Part shown: one piece after another, positions 7,039 to 16,900 of the stretch | How the letters are laid out: each line of letters begins with the position of its first letter | Numbering within the stretch: position 1 is the stretch's first letter | Origin: Acidimicrobiales bacterium | GTDB lineage: Bacteria > Actinomycetota > Acidimicrobiia > Acidimicrobiales > Palsa-688 | Assembly: GCA_035533095.1 (NCBI GenBank) | Contig: DATLUM010000042.1 | Span: 1 to 40,560 of the forward strand | Direction of reading: 5' to 3' | Length of the DNA stretch: 40,560 bases | Notes under the pieces: model-generated | Databases searched by the model: none | What the model saw: only the letters and a program-made list of their open reading frames with translations | Told to the model about the DNA's origin: nothing | Translations under genes and position numbers: made by a program

Positions 7039-8451
7039 TCATGGGCGGGCCGGGGGTCTCCGGTCCGCCCACGGCCGCGCCTGTTCGAGCTCGTAAGCGA
7101 GCTCGAACAGCGTCCGCTCGTCGCCGACACGCGCAGCGAACTGCAGACCGACCGGGATCCCCGCGGGTGTCCACCACAGCGGGACGCTCATCGCCGGCGC
7201 ACCGACGAGGTTGTGGAGCACCGTGTAGTCGACGTACGCGCCGAGACGCTCGACCAGCAGATCGAACGGGGTGTCGCCGGCGATGTGGCCGGTCGGAACG
7301 GGAGGAGTCAGCATCACCGGCGAGAGGAACAGGTCATGCGTCGCGAAGGAGATCTCGTAGGGAGTCGAGAGCGCGTGCATGCGCGCCTTCGTCTCTTCGA
7401 GGGCCCCCTCCGGGAGCGACGCGGCAGTGGCTGCCATGGCGAGGGTGAACGGTTCCAGGAGGCTCTCGTCCGGTTCGGTCCCGGTGAACCCGGCAACCAT
7501 GTCGCGCACACCGAGGGCGCTCGACGCGTACAAGACCGAGAAATCCGCCATCACTGGGGCCGTGTCGAAAGCGTAGGAGGCTTCTTCGACGTGGTGGCCG
7601 AGTTCGGTGAGCAGCGCGACGGTCGCGTCGACCCCGTCCTGCACCTCGCGTGAGGGCTGTCGCCCAGCCAAGCTCGTTGCGAGCAGCCCGATACGGAGCC
7701 GCCGCGGCGACCGGCCGCCGACATGGCCGACGCGAGGGAGGTCGCCTGCGCCCTCCATCTCTGCGAAGAGCGCAGCGGAGTCGCGCACCGATCGCGACAG
7801 GCAGTGCTCGACCGTGAGTGGGTAACCGGCGGCAGGGGCCTGCTCCCCCACCAGCCGGTCCCGCGAAGGCTTGAGCCCGAACAGCCCGCACGCCGAGGCC
7901 GGGATGCGGATGGAGCCCCCGCCGTCGGCGGCGTCGGCCACCGGGACGACGCCGGCGGCCACAGCCGCTGCCGAACCGCCGGAGGACCCGCCCGGGGAAA
8001 GGGACGGGTTCCAGGGGTTAGCCGTGGGACCCGTCACGAGAGGCTCGGTGGTCGGCAGGTAGCCGATCTCGCCGAGGGCGGACTTCCCGATGACAACGAG
8101 CCCGGCAGCCTCGAAGGCGTCGACCTGCGGGCTGTTGTTGGCTGCCGGCGGCAGGAAGGGCCCGAAGCGAGCGCCCCATCTCGTTGGCACGCCTTGCACG
8201 TCGAACATGTCCTTGACGAGGAACGGCACGCCAGCGAAGGGGCCGCTGCTCGCGGCGACCCTTGCGCGGGCCCGGTCGAACGTGTCGGTCACCATGAAGT
8301 TGAGGACCGGTTGGGCCTCCTCGGCTCGCTCGATCGCGGCCTCGACCACCTCAGACGCCTTGACGTCGCCGCTCCGAATGAGCCCGGCGGTGTCGGTGGC
8401 GTCGAGCCAGCGGAGTTCCTCATGTATGGCCATCGCGCGAGCTTGCCCCAT
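7039..8451 (-). CDS. Amidase-signature hydrolase, NylA-like
   Basis: The 470-residue product carries the amidase signature triad Lys80 (FLVKDMFD), cis-Ser156 ([16 protein letters not shown]) and nucleophile Ser180 ([12 protein letters not shown]). The [10 protein letters not shown] variant and the preceding [11 protein letters not shown] block are typical of the branch that includes 6-aminohexanoate-cyclic-dimer hydrolase (NylA). The natural substrate is probably another amide. Either ATG 8451 or ATG 8433 could be the start; both give a complete enzyme. Only 43 bp separate it from the divergent MFS gene, so the two are likely expressed from a shared control region. The last codons contain a perfect 13-bp inverted repeat (7081-7110). 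Confidence 0.88.
   Translation of the reverse strand: MGQARAMAIHEELRWLDATDTAGLIRSGDVKASEVVEAAIERAEEAQPVLNFMVTDTFDRARARVAASSGPFAGVPFLVKDMFDVQGVPTRWGARFGPFLPPAANNSPQVDAFEAAGLVVIGKSALGEIGYLPTTEPLVTGPTANPWNPSLSPGGSSGGSAAAVAAGVVPVADAADGGGSIRIPASACGLFGLKPSRDRLVGEQAPAAGYPLTVEHCLSRSVRDSAALFAEMEGAGDLPRVGHVGGRSPRRLRIGLLATSLAGRQPSREVQDGVDATVALLTELGHHVEEASYAFDTAPVMADFSVLYASSALGVRDMVAGFTGTEPDESLLEPFTLAMAATAASLPEGALEETKARMHALSTPYEISFATHDLFLSPVMLTPPVPTGHIAGDTPFDLLVERLGAYVDYTVLHNLVGAPAMSVPLWWTPAGIPVGLQFAARVGDERTLFELAYELEQARPWADRRPPARP
7081..7110. repeat. Perfect 13-bp inverted repeat with 4-nt loop
   Basis: CTGTTCGAGCTCG and its exact complement flank TAAG. The hairpin lies inside the last codons of the minus-strand amidase (encoding FELAYELEQ) and about 50 bp past the stop of the convergent secreted-protein gene. 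It is stable enough to act as a terminator for the plus-strand gene, although no U-tract follows. Confidence 0.6.
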
Positions 8452-8482
8452 CCGAGATACTTAGCTACGACAACTATTCCGG

Positions 8483-8488
8483 TACATT
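8483..8488 (+). promoter_or_regulatory. Putative -10 element of a leaderless promoter (MFS transporter)
   Basis: TACATT lies 6 nt before the ATG at 8495, with a weak TTAGCT 16 bp further upstream as a possible -35. The 43-bp gap also serves the divergent amidase, whose strand shows TAAGTA about 6 nt before its ATG at 8451, so both transcripts may be leaderless. Confidence 0.4.
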
Positions 8489-8494
8489 GGTCGA

Positions 8495-10267
8495 ATGAGC
8501 TCAGCGGAGGCGGCAGACCGCTGCAAGTGGCCCAGTAATTACAAGTGGATCGCTCTGTCGAACACCACGATCGGCGTGCTGATGGTGACGATCAGCGGGT
8601 CGATCACGATCATTTCCCTCCCGGACATCTTCCGGGGAATCCGACTCGACCCGCTCGCCCCCGGCAACACCTCCTATTTCCTCTGGCTGCTCATGGGGTT
8701 CTTGCTCGTCACCGCGGTGCTGGTGGTGAGCTTCGGCCGCATCGGGGACATGTACGGCCGCGTGCGCATGTACAACCTCGGGTTCGCCGTGTTCACCGTG
8801 TTCTCGATACTGCTGTCGGTCACCTGGATGCACGGAGCCGCCGCGGCGATCTGGCTGATCGTCATGCGCGTCTTCCAGGGCGTGGGGGGTGCGTTCCTCT
8901 TCGCCAACTCGTCGGCCATCCTCACCGACGCCTTCCCGACCAACCAGCGCGGGCTGGCCCTCGGAATCAACTCCGTTGCCGCCGTCGCCGGGTCTTTTCT
9001 GGGACTGCTGATCGGCGGCGTACTGGCGCCCATCGAGTGGCGCCTCGTGTTCCTGGTGTGCGTCCCGTTCGGCCTGTTCGGAACCGTGTGGGCATACCTC
9101 AAGCTCCGTGACGGCGGGGTACGGATGCCTGCTCGAATCGACTGGGCCGGCAACGTCAGCTTCGCCGTCGGTCTGATCGTCCTGCTGACCGGCATCGTGT
9201 ACGGCATCCAGCCCTACGGCGGGCACAGCATGGGGTGGACCAACCCCTGGGTGATCGGGGCGATCGCCGGCGGCGTTGTCGTCCTGGGAGTCTTCGCGTG
9301 GATCGAACAGCACGTGCCCGATCCGATGTTCCGGCTGCACCTCTTTTCCATCCGGGCGTTCACTGCGGGCAACTTCGCCAACCTTCTCGGAGCCCTCGGC
9401 CGCGGCGGCCTGCAGTTCATGCTGATCATCTGGCTGCAGGGCATCTGGCTTCCCCAGCACGGCTACAGCTTCCAGGAGACACCGCTGTGGGCAGGCATAT
9501 ACATGGTGCCCTTGACGGTCGGGTTCCTCATCGCCGGACCGGTGTCCGGGATCCTCTCGGACCGCTATGGCGCCCGACCGTTCGCTACCGGCGGAATGCT
9601 CGCCACCGCCGTCGCCTTCGCCCTGCTCGAGGTGATACCGATGAACTTCAACTACCTGGCGTTCGCGGCAATCCTCGTTCTCATGGGCCTGTCAATGGGG
9701 ATGTTCAGCTCCCCGAACCGCGCGGCGGTGATGAACTCGCTACCGGCGGATCAACGCGGGGCGGGCGCCGGGATGATGAACACCTTCCAGAACGCCTCGC
9801 AGGTCCTGTCGATCGGGGTCTTCTTCTCGGTGATCACCCTCGGCCTCGCAGCGACGTTGCCGACGAGCCTGTTCAGCGGCCTGACCGCACAGGGCGTTCC
9901 GCCGGACGTGGCTCACAAGATCGCCGGCCTGCCACCGATCGGCAGCCTGTTCGCCGCGTTCCTCGGCTACAACCCGGTGCGCCAGCTGGTTCCGCAGGCG
10001 GTGCTCGGCCACCTCGGCGCCTCCCACGCGGCATACCTGACAGGCAGGAGCTTCTTCCCGAGCTTGATCAGCCCCGCCTTCAAGACCGGTCTCAGGTACG
10101 CGTTCGACTTCGCGATCGGATGCTCGCTGGTCGCGGCGGTGGCGTCGTTGATGCGGGGCGGACGCTACGTACACGGCGAAGGCGAGACGCTCGAGGAGGA
10201 GATCGAGGCGCACGCCCGGAGCGCGTCCCGGGCCCTATCCTCGACTCATGGGCCGGCTCGAGGTTGA
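8495..10267 (+). CDS. MFS transporter, DHA2 family (14 TM) exporter
   Basis: This is a 590-residue polytopic membrane protein. It shows the MFS loop 2-3 motif as [14 protein letters not shown] and a DHA-type TM5 segment [14 protein letters not shown] followed by [13 protein letters not shown]. The number of hydrophobic segments and the length fit the 14-helix DHA2 drug:proton antiporter group (EmrB/QacA type). The middle is interrupted by a 100-residue loop and amphipathic region (about 470-545), which is large for the family. Substrates are unknown; drugs, lipids or siderophores are typical. It overlaps the next gene by 20 bp, so the two are probably translated from one mRNA. It is divergent from the NylA-like amidase. 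Confidence 0.88.
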   Translation: MSSAEAADRCKWPSNYKWIALSNTTIGVLMVTISGSITIISLPDIFRGIRLDPLAPGNTSYFLWLLMGFLLVTAVLVVSFGRIGDMYGRVRMYNLGFAVFTVFSILLSVTWMHGAAAAIWLIVMRVFQGVGGAFLFANSSAILTDAFPTNQRGLALGINSVAAVAGSFLGLLIGGVLAPIEWRLVFLVCVPFGLFGTVWAYLKLRDGGVRMPARIDWAGNVSFAVGLIVLLTGIVYGIQPYGGHSMGWTNPWVIGAIAGGVVVLGVFAWIEQHVPDPMFRLHLFSIRAFTAGNFANLLGALGRGGLQFMLIIWLQGIWLPQHGYSFQETPLWAGIYMVPLTVGFLIAGPVSGILSDRYGARPFATGGMLATAVAFALLEVIPMNFNYLAFAAILVLMGLSMGMFSSPNRAAVMNSLPADQRGAGAGMMNTFQNASQVLSIGVFFSVITLGLAATLPTSLFSGLTAQGVPPDVAHKIAGLPPIGSLFAAFLGYNPVRQLVPQAVLGHLGASHAAYLTGRSFFPSLISPAFKTGLRYAFDFAIGCSLVAAVASLMRGGRYVHGEGETLEEEIEAHARSASRALSSTHGPARG

Positions 10268-10628
10268 CGGTTCCGATCTCGTCCTCCGCCTGACCTGGAG
10301 GGAGAAGATCGCCGGGTTCCACGGCAACATCAGGGTGCCACTCACGACGATCCGGTCGGTGAGCGTCCCGAAGTACCCGTGGCAGGCCCTGCGCGGCTGG
10401 CGAATGGCCGGCACGGGCATCCCGCGCATCGCCGCGCTGGGCACGCGCCGGCACGGGACCGGGTACGACTTCGCACTGCTGCACGGAAGCCGCCCGGCCG
10501 TTCAGGTCGAGCTTGCCACCGGAAGGTTCGAGCGCTGGCTGGTATCCGTCGACGAGGGAGAGGACCCGCGCGCGGAGGCGCAGAGGGTGGCGAGCGCCGC
10601 GGGGATCCGGGTCAGCCCAGACCGCTGA
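10248..10628 (+). CDS. Small conserved protein, PH-like fold suspected
   Basis: The 126-residue product is beta-rich with no signal peptide or membrane helix. It contains a run of alternating strands ([20 protein letters not shown], then [13 protein letters not shown] and a strand pair around YDFALLHG). A C-terminal helix ([10 protein letters not shown]) follows. This layout recalls bacterial PH-like domains found as accessory proteins to membrane genes, but no motif is decisive. Its ATG lies inside the 3' end of the MFS gene, a coupling that suggests co-expression. Its 3' end overlaps the convergent GlsB gene by 17 bp. Confidence 0.7.
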   Translation: MGRLEVDGSDLVLRLTWREKIAGFHGNIRVPLTTIRSVSVPKYPWQALRGWRMAGTGIPRIAALGTRRHGTGYDFALLHGSRPAVQVELATGRFERWLVSVDEGEDPRAEAQRVASAAGIRVSPDR

Positions 10629-10941
10629 GCTTGCCGGCTCCGCGCGGGGTGCTCATGGCCGCGACGAGGAGCGCGGACACACCGATCTCCAGCAGGAGGG
10701 TCGGTAACCAGCCGACGCCGAACACGTGGTCGCCGATGAACCCGCCGACGATCGCGCCGATGATGCCGGCGAGGGCGGTCACCAGGAGGCTGATCCGCTG
10801 GCGGCCGGGCACGACCAAGCGGCCGAGCGCTCCCAGCACGAGCCCGACGACGATCGTCGTGAACAGGGCCCACAGCGCCATGCCGAGGAGGGGGAACACG
10901 ACGAAGAGGACGAGCAGCACCACGAAAAGGGCGAGGATCAC
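10612..10941 (-). CDS. GlsB/YeaQ/YmgE-family small membrane protein
   Basis: The 109-residue protein has an N-terminal hydrophobic helix (ILALFVVLLVLFVVFPLLG) and then the family block VLGALGRLVVPGRQRISLLVTALAGIIGAIVGGFIGD, which is glycine-zipper-rich. A last hydrophobic stretch follows. The family (transglycosylase-associated proteins) is widespread and induced by envelope or osmotic stress; the molecular role is unknown. The usual length is about 85 residues, so this copy has an extra N-terminal helix. The GTG start at 10941 has a TACCTT hexamer exactly 6 nt upstream, which suggests leaderless transcription. Confidence 0.85.
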   Translation of the reverse strand: MILALFVVLLVLFVVFPLLGMALWALFTTIVVGLVLGALGRLVVPGRQRISLLVTALAGIIGAIVGGFIGDHVFGVGWLPTLLLEIGVSALLVAAMSTPRGAGKLSGLG

Positions 10942-10947
10942 GGGCCC

Positions 10948-10953
10948 AAGGTA
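10948..10953 (-). promoter_or_regulatory. Putative -10 element of a leaderless promoter (GlsB-like gene)
   Basis: TACCTT on the minus strand, then the 6-nt spacer GGGCCC, then GTG at 10941. There is no Shine-Dalgarno sequence and no clear -35. Confidence 0.45.
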
Positions 10954-11061
10954 CCTCTGGTCGGTTCTTACAGCGGCCTGTGTGTCCGAAGTTGCGGATC
11001 ACTTGGTCTTGAGAGGCATCCGAGGCAATCCCGAACGAGCCGGGTCGACGTACTTGTTGCT

Positions 11062-11667
11062 ATGAAGGATCATCTCCGCGGAACGGAAGACGGGCACCGG
11101 AAGTGGATGGCCGGGGGGGTGGTCGCGGCCGCCTGCGCGGCGCTCGTCGCTGCCGGTTGCGGTTCGTCCTCTCCTACCAATACACCCGCCGCGTCGGGCT
11201 CCGGACCTGGCGGTGGGACGGCGGCTGCGTACACGATCAAGGCGGCGTCGGTCGGCAACCTCGGAACGGTCCTCGTCAACGGCCAGGGTCGCACGCTCTA
11301 CCTGCTCAGCTCCGAAAAGGGCGGCAAGGTCACCTGCACCGGCTCGAACGGCTGCACAGCGATCTGGCCCGCTGTCGAGCTGCCAAATGGAGTCAACGCC
11401 GCCGTCGCCGGTGGCGGCGTCGGTGCGTCCCATCTCGGTGTCGCCATGTCGGCGTCAGGCGCCCATTACGTGACCTACGACGGCTGGCCGCTGTACGAGT
11501 ACGCCGGCGATCACGCCGGGACGGCCAGCGGCGTGGGCATCACCAGCTTCGGAGGCACCTGGTACGCGGTAAGCACCTCGGGCAACCCCGCCGGTGGCTC
11601 GTCGACCTCCACGTCAGCTTCCACGAGCGGCGGCGGGGGCGGGGGCGGGGGCGGGGGCGGCTACTAA
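11062..11667 (+). CDS. Lipoprotein with Lipoprotein_15 (Yx[FWY]xxD-type) repeats
   Basis: The 201-residue precursor has a basic N-terminus, a hydrophobic stretch and a lipobox ending at Cys33 (LVAAGCGSS), so it should be lipid-anchored on the outside of the membrane. The mature part holds two copies of the secreted repeat seen in COG4315/PF03640: GRTLYLLSSEKGGKVTC with NGCTAIWPAV, and YVTYDGWPLYEYAGD. The function of this family is unknown, although members are abundant in actinobacteria. A Ser/Thr linker and a polyglycine tail follow, encoded by a GGGGGC repeat. ATG 11062 gives a sensible signal peptide; ATG 11107 would remove the positive charges, so I prefer the former. Confidence 0.8.
   Translation: MKDHLRGTEDGHRKWMAGGVVAAACAALVAAGCGSSSPTNTPAASGSGPGGGTAAAYTIKAASVGNLGTVLVNGQGRTLYLLSSEKGGKVTCTGSNGCTAIWPAVELPNGVNAAVAGGGVGASHLGVAMSASGAHYVTYDGWPLYEYAGDHAGTASGVGITSFGGTWYAVSTSGNPAGGSSTSTSASTSGGGGGGGGGGGY
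11635..11658 (+). repeat. Four tandem GGGGGC units (polyglycine tract, G-quadruplex potential)
   Basis: Four consecutive GGGGGC hexamers encode Gly-Gly repeats at the very end of the lipoprotein gene. Four G5 runs separated by single C bases are a strong intramolecular G-quadruplex motif on the coding strand, and the tract could also slip during replication without changing frame (unit length 6). Confidence 0.6.
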
Positions 11668-11678
11668 GGAGGTTCGCG

Positions 11679-11684
11679 TAGCCT
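11679..11684 (+). promoter_or_regulatory. Putative -10 element of a leaderless promoter (LLM oxidoreductase)
   Basis: TAGCCT lies 7 nt before the GTG at 11692. A good AAGGAGG at 11666-11672 is too far from that GTG (about 19 nt) to serve as its ribosome site, which favours a leaderless start. Confidence 0.35.
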
Positions 11685-11691
11685 TGCCGGC

Positions 11692-12549
11692 GTGAAGGTC
11701 CGCTTCGCGGTTTCGCTCGGAGCCGGAGCGCCGGATCCCGAGCAACTCGCCGGGTCGCTGTCGGAAGGCGAGGGTCTGGGCTTCGACACCGTCTGGTTCT
11801 CAGATGTCCCGCTCATGGCGTCGGCCGACCCGATGCTCGCCGTGGCGGTCGCGGCAGCCGCGACATCCCGTGTGAAGGTCGGCGCGAACTTCGTACCGTT
11901 CGGGCACGCCCCGTACGTGTTCGCCCGGCAGTTGGCGCAGCTGGACAGGCTCACCTCCGGCCGGCTGCTCGTAACGCTCGTGCCGGGACTCGACCAGCCC
12001 GGCGAACGGCAGGCACTGGGGATCGGCAACACCAACCGGGGCCGGCTGCTCGACGAGCTGATCCCCCAGCTGCGGGAGCTATGGGCAGGCGGCGGTGAGA
12101 TCCCCTTGGCGGTCAGGCCCGTACAGGACCCGCTCGAGATCTGGCTCGGTGGTTCTGGGCCGCAGGCGATCCGCAGGGCGGGCAGGCTGGCTGACGGGTG
12201 GCTGGGGTCGTTGGTGAGCCCCGACCGCGCGAAAGCCGTACGAGAGGAGATCGTCCGAGCAGCGGACGAAGCGGGCAGGGTCATCGACCCCGAGCACTTC
12301 GGCCTGAGCATCGCGTACGCCCGTGAAGCAGGCGATTTGGACCACGCTGTACGACTGCGCTCACGGTCGCGCCCCGAAGTCGACCTCGGTGAAGTGGTGC
12401 CGGTCGGCCGCGACGCGCTCAGGGACCTCGTCGGGAGGTTCGTCGACGCTGGGCTCTCGAAGTTCGTGGTGCGGCGGGTGCGCGCGGTCACGTCCTGGCA
12501 CGACGAGCTGCGATGGATGGCTGATGCCCTGCTCGACCTGCAGAAATGA
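11692..12549 (+). CDS. LLM-class flavin-dependent oxidoreductase
   Basis: The 285-residue protein fits the luciferase-like monooxygenase TIM barrel. Visible features are an N-terminal strand (VRFAVSLGAGAP), GEGLGFDTVWFSDVPLM, a strand-helix pair around ATSRVKVGANFVPFGHAPYVFARQ, and the family block LDRLTSGRLLVTLVPG. A later VQDPLEIWLGGSGPQAIRRAGRLADGWLG is typical of the F420- or FMN-using branch. Many actinobacterial members use coenzyme F420. The protein is shorter than most (usually 300-350 residues), mainly in the insertion regions. Substrate and cofactor cannot be settled from sequence alone. A hairpin at 12561-12581 follows the stop. Confidence 0.85.
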   Translation: MKVRFAVSLGAGAPDPEQLAGSLSEGEGLGFDTVWFSDVPLMASADPMLAVAVAAAATSRVKVGANFVPFGHAPYVFARQLAQLDRLTSGRLLVTLVPGLDQPGERQALGIGNTNRGRLLDELIPQLRELWAGGGEIPLAVRPVQDPLEIWLGGSGPQAIRRAGRLADGWLGSLVSPDRAKAVREEIVRAADEAGRVIDPEHFGLSIAYAREAGDLDHAVRLRSRSRPEVDLGEVVPVGRDALRDLVGRFVDAGLSKFVVRRVRAVTSWHDELRWMADALLDLQK

Positions 12550-12560
12550 CGGCCGTCGTT

Positions 12561-12581
12561 ACCCGCCGGGTTCGCGCGGGT
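12561..12581 (+). terminator. Hairpin after the LLM gene, possible terminator
   Basis: ACCCGC and GCGGGT form a 6-bp GC-rich stem around a 9-nt loop, 12 bp after the LLM stop and just before the kinase start. No U-tract follows, as is common in high-GC actinobacteria. Confidence 0.35.
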
Positions 12582-12594
12582 AGGTCCAGTAGTC

Positions 12595-13869
12595 GTGGCA
12601 GCTGACCCCGCCGTGGACCGGCTAGTCGCCGGCCGCTACGAGTGCGGCGAGCGCATAGGGCGTGGGGGCATGGGTGAGGTTCATGCGGCCTGGGATCGGC
12701 GCCTCGAGCGCCGTGTGGCGATCAAGACACTGCGAGCGGATGTCGCTGCGCAGCCGTCGGCTCGCCGGCGGTTCGAGACCGAGGCACGCTCCGCGGCCCG
12801 TCTGGTCCACCCGAATGTCGTCGCCGTCTACGACTCCGGTGAGGACGGCGGGATCCCCTACATGGTGATGGAGCGTCTGCCCGGCCGGTCGTTGCGAGAC
12901 GAGATCGCGGACGGACCGATGCCCGTGCGCGCGGTGCAGTCGCTCGCGTCGCAGGTGCTCGGCGCGCTCGGCGCCGCGCACGCTGCCGGGATCGTCCACC
13001 GCGACATCAAGCCGGCGAACATCTTGAAGACCGAAGACGGCCGTTGGAAGGTGAGCGACTTCGGCATCGCCAAGAGCCTGCAGATGCAGGGCGCTGACGA
13101 CACGGTGACGGGGATGGTGCTCGGCACGCCGGCGTACCTGGCGCCCGAGAGGCTCTTCGGCGGTGAGGCCACCCCCGCCGGCGATCTGTACTCGCTCGGG
13201 GTGATCCTCTACGAGGCTCTCGCGGGACGGCGGCCCTTCCACGCCGACAGCCCCGAAGGTTGGGCTGCGGTGATCTCCGCCCAGGCGCCCGAACCACTGG
13301 TCGACATGAGGCGCGACGTGCCGCCGGCAATGGTCTTGACGATCGAGAGGAGCATCTCGCGCGACCCTGCGGCGAGGTTCTCGTCCGCGGAGGAGATGGC
13401 GGAGGCGTTGGGTGTGCGGCAGGGCTGGAACGGCGCCGCAGGGGTCATCGGGGCCGCAGGAGTTGGCGGCGCCGCAGAACCGGGATCTGCGGGAGGTGCC
13501 GGTCCTGCGAGTTGGCGCGAGGTCGCGCCGGCAAGCCCAGAGGACACCGAACTGCTCGGCACGGTCGGAGCCGGCGCGACGGAGGTTTTGCACGCCGGCG
13601 CTGCCCGCCGGCGTCTCGGGCTGGCGGTCCTAGCGGGGGGAGCCGCCGTCGCCGCGATCGTCGGCATCTCGGTCGCTGCCGGCACGAGCGGGAGCGGATC
13701 GCCGGCTTCCAAGACCCATCTACCCCCCACCACGCCGGCCACGGTCGCTACCACGCTGCCCACCACCACGCTTCCCCCGGCGACGGCGCCTCCGCCCGGG
13801 CCGCCGAAGCACGATCACGGCGGCGGAGGTGGTGGCCCGGGAAAAGGCGGTGACGGGGGCGGAGGCTAA
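12595..13869 (+). CDS. Membrane-anchored serine/threonine protein kinase (PknB-like)
   Basis: The 424-residue protein has an N-terminal Hanks-type kinase domain (about 12-280), then an Ala/Gly-rich linker. One transmembrane helix follows (about 342-362, LGLAVLAGGAAVAAIVGISVA). The tail outside the cell is Thr/Pro-rich and then His/Gly-rich. Catalytic landmarks are the glycine loop IGRGGMGEV (21-29), Lys44 in VAIK, HRD at 135-137 in HRDIKPANIL, DFG at 155-157 and the APE motif in LAPERL. It lacks PASTA repeats, so peptidoglycan-fragment sensing as in PknB is not supported. It should autophosphorylate and phosphorylate cytoplasmic proteins. The GTG start has no convincing Shine-Dalgarno. A terminator-like hairpin overlaps the stop codon. 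Confidence 0.92.
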   Translation: MAADPAVDRLVAGRYECGERIGRGGMGEVHAAWDRRLERRVAIKTLRADVAAQPSARRRFETEARSAARLVHPNVVAVYDSGEDGGIPYMVMERLPGRSLRDEIADGPMPVRAVQSLASQVLGALGAAHAAGIVHRDIKPANILKTEDGRWKVSDFGIAKSLQMQGADDTVTGMVLGTPAYLAPERLFGGEATPAGDLYSLGVILYEALAGRRPFHADSPEGWAAVISAQAPEPLVDMRRDVPPAMVLTIERSISRDPAARFSSAEEMAEALGVRQGWNGAAGVIGAAGVGGAAEPGSAGGAGPASWREVAPASPEDTELLGTVGAGATEVLHAGAARRRLGLAVLAGGAAVAAIVGISVAAGTSGSGSPASKTHLPPTTPATVATTLPTTTLPPATAPPPGPPKHDHGGGGGGPGKGGDGGGG

Positions 13870-13905
13870 AGAGGTGCCCGCCATTGGCAGCGCATCCTCT
13901 TAGCC
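13864..13905 (+). terminator. Long hairpin over the kinase stop codon, probable terminator
   Basis: GGCTAAAGAGG (13864-13874) pairs with CCTCTTAGCC (13896-13905) with a single bulged A. A nested TGCC/GGCA stem (13875-13878 and 13886-13889) extends the structure. It includes the TAA stop of the kinase gene and separates it from the recCBD operon. Confidence 0.5.
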
Positions 13906-13963
13906 GCCCCGGAGCGGCCACGGGTGGTCACACCAAGTCTCTACGCTCGGCGGCAGACCAACG

Positions 13964-16900
13964 ATGCTGCGCGTCCACCGTTCCGAACGAGCCGACTTCC
14001 TTGCCGACATCCTCGCGGGCGTCCTCGGGAAGCCCCTGGACGACCCGATGGCGCCGGAAGTGGTCGCCGTCCCTACGCGCGGGGTCGAGAGGTGGCTCAC
14101 CCAGCGGCTGTCCCACCAGCTCGGCTGCAGCGACGGAGGCGGTGACGGCGTCGCCGCCAACATCGGGTTCCCCTTCCCGGGGTCACTGATCGGCACGGCG
14201 GTCGCCAAGGCGACGGGAATCGATCCCGAGGCGGACCCCTGGGTCCCGGAACGGGCGGTGTGGCCGCTCGTCGATGTCATCGACACCCACCTGTCTGACC
14301 CCGCACTCTCGCCCCTCGCCGAGCACCTGGCCGCTGCGTCGCCCAGCCGGAGCGACGGGGCGCTCGCCCGCTTCGCCGCGGCCCGGCACCTCGCAGACCT
14401 GTACGACCAGTACGGCGTTCACCGCCCGCACATGGTGCGCGGGTGGGCCTCGTCGGGCGTCGACGGCTTCGCCTTTCTCGGGCGGCACGCGTGGCAAGCG
14501 CGGCTGTGGCGCATGCTCAGAGAGCAGATAGGCGTCCCGAGCCCCGCGGAAAGGTTGCACCAGGCGGTCGAGCGGCTTGCCGATCAACCCGACCTCGCGG
14601 ACCTCCCCGAGCGCCTCTCGCTGTTCGGGTTGACCCGCCTCCCACCCAGCTACCTGGCCGTGCTCGAGGCCTTGGCCAACGGCCGCGACGTGCACCTGTT
14701 CCTCCTCCACCCGTCCGGGCCTCTGTGGGACGTCATCGCCGGCGCCGGCGGGGCCGCCGGGGTGCCGGCGGATCTCGCGAGGCGCGACGACACCACGGTG
14801 CCGCTCGCGCTGAACGGCCTGCTGCGCTCGTGGGGCCGCGACGCGCGGGAGATGCAGCTGGTGCTGTCGGCTCACGGAGCCGTCGAAGGTGAGTACCGGC
14901 AAGTCGACGACGCCGGGCCGGTCGAGCCGGTCACGTTGCTGCAAAGGATCCAACACGACATCCGGCTGAACGCCCCGATTCCACCGCTCGGCGGGTCCCC
15001 GCGGACGGGCGTTGCTGCCGGCCGTCCGGCTCTGGATCCGTCCGACACGAGCCTCCGGCTCCACTCCTGCCACGGCCGCTACAGGCAGGTCGAGGTCATG
15101 CGCGAGGCGATCCTGCACATCCTCGCCGGTGACCCGACGCTGGAAGCGCGCGACGTGATCGTGATGTCCCCGGACGTCGAGGCCTTCGCCCCGCTCATAG
15201 AAGCGGTGTTCGGGGGTTCCGAACCGGAAGCGTCCCCCGACGGCGATGCGGGGCAGCAGCAGCTGAGGGTGAAGCTCGCGGACCGGTCCATCCGACAGAC
15301 GAACCCGCTCCTCGCCGTATCGGCGACCCTCCTCGAGCTCGCGGAAGGGCGCGTGAGCGCATCCCATGTGATCGATCTGGCCGGCCGCGAACCCGTGCGG
15401 CGCCGCTTCGCATTCGACGACGACCAGCTCGCTCAGATCGAGACCTGGGTTACGAGCATGGGGGCGCGCTGGGGGCTCGATGCGGAGCACCGAGAACGCT
15501 GGAAGCTCGGCCGGCTGCGGGAGAACACCTGGGAGTTCGGTCTCGACAGGCTTCTCCTCGGAGTGGTGATGGGCGAGGACGAGAACCGGCTGTTCGGGGG
15601 CGCCCTGCCGCTGGACGACGTACCCAGCGGCAGCGTCGATCTCGCCGGCCGTTTCGCCGAGTTCGTCAACCGACTCGGTGCTTGCGTCCGCGACCTGCGC
15701 GGTCGCAACACTCTCGACGAGTGGTGCCGCCTACTCGCTCGTGCCACCGAGAGCGTTGCCAGCCACGCGCCCGGAGAGTCGTGGCAGCTCGACCAGATGC
15801 ACCGCGTCCTCGACGAGGCAGTGGTCGAGTCGGCGGGAAGCCAAGCTCTTCTCACACTGCAGGAGGTCCGCGCTCTCCTCGCCCATCGCCTTCGCGGGAG
15901 GCCCACCCGGGCGAACTTCCGCACCGGCGACATGACGGTGTGCACTCTCGTGCCGATGCGTTCGGTTCCTCACCGAGTGGTGTGCCTCCTCGGTCTCGAC
16001 GACGGAGTGTTCCCGCGGCATCCGGGGCGCGACGGGGACGATTTGATCGCGGCCGAGCCGCACATCGGCGACCGCGACGCCCGCGGGGAGGATCGCCAAC
16101 TACTGCTCGACGCGTTGCTCGCGGCGACCGATCACCTGGTGATCACCTACTGCGGTCGCGACGAGCGGACCAATCACCCGCGCCCGCCGGCGGTTCCAGT
16201 AGCCGAGCTCCTCGATGCCGTCGACAGGACGGTGTGCGCCCCAGACGGTTGCTCCAGGGCGAGAGAGGCCGTCGTGGTGGAGCATCCGCTGCAGTCGTTC
16301 GACCCGCGGAACTTCGTCGCTGGTGCGTTGTCGTGCGAACGGCCATGGGGATTCGGGCGGATGGAGCTTTCCGGGGCGATGTCGTTGGCGCAGGGAGGCC
16401 GTCCAAAGGGGAGATTCCTCGACGATCCACTGCCGCCGCGGAGCTCTGACATCGTCAACCTCGACGCGTTGATCAGGTTCTTCAAGCACCCGGTGCAGGC
16501 GTTCCTGCGGGAGCGCTTGGGCGTGTACGTCGCCGGCGACATCGACCGCGACGACGAGCCGGTGGATTCCCTGCCGATCGAGTCCGACGGGCTCGAGAAG
16601 TGGGCCGTGGGCGACCGGGTCCTCAGGGCACTTGTTCGAGGCCGGGAACTCGACGAAGTGGTCAGGGCTGAGCGGGCCCGCGGGATCCTGCCCCCGGGGC
16701 ATCTCGCCGACGACATCCTCACCGACATCACGTCGACGGCGGAAAGGCTCGTCGCGTGGCTCGAATCGCTCGTGCAGGGAGTGACCGGGGCGAGCGCCGC
16801 TGGTCTGGGCTCCGCAGAGATCAACCTGGAGCTGCCGAGCGGACAGCTGCTGATGGGCACGGTCCCGGGATTGCACGAGGGAGTGGTTGTCAACGCCGTC

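Noticed and set aside
9235-10293. 352-codon plus-strand frame overlapping the MFS gene
   Set aside because: Arg/Gly/Pro-rich alternative frame of a clear membrane protein gene.
14183-15490. Long minus-strand open frame (435 codons) opposite recC
   Set aside because: It is the mirror frame of a well-supported recC gene; composition is that of a GC-rich antisense shadow with no domain.
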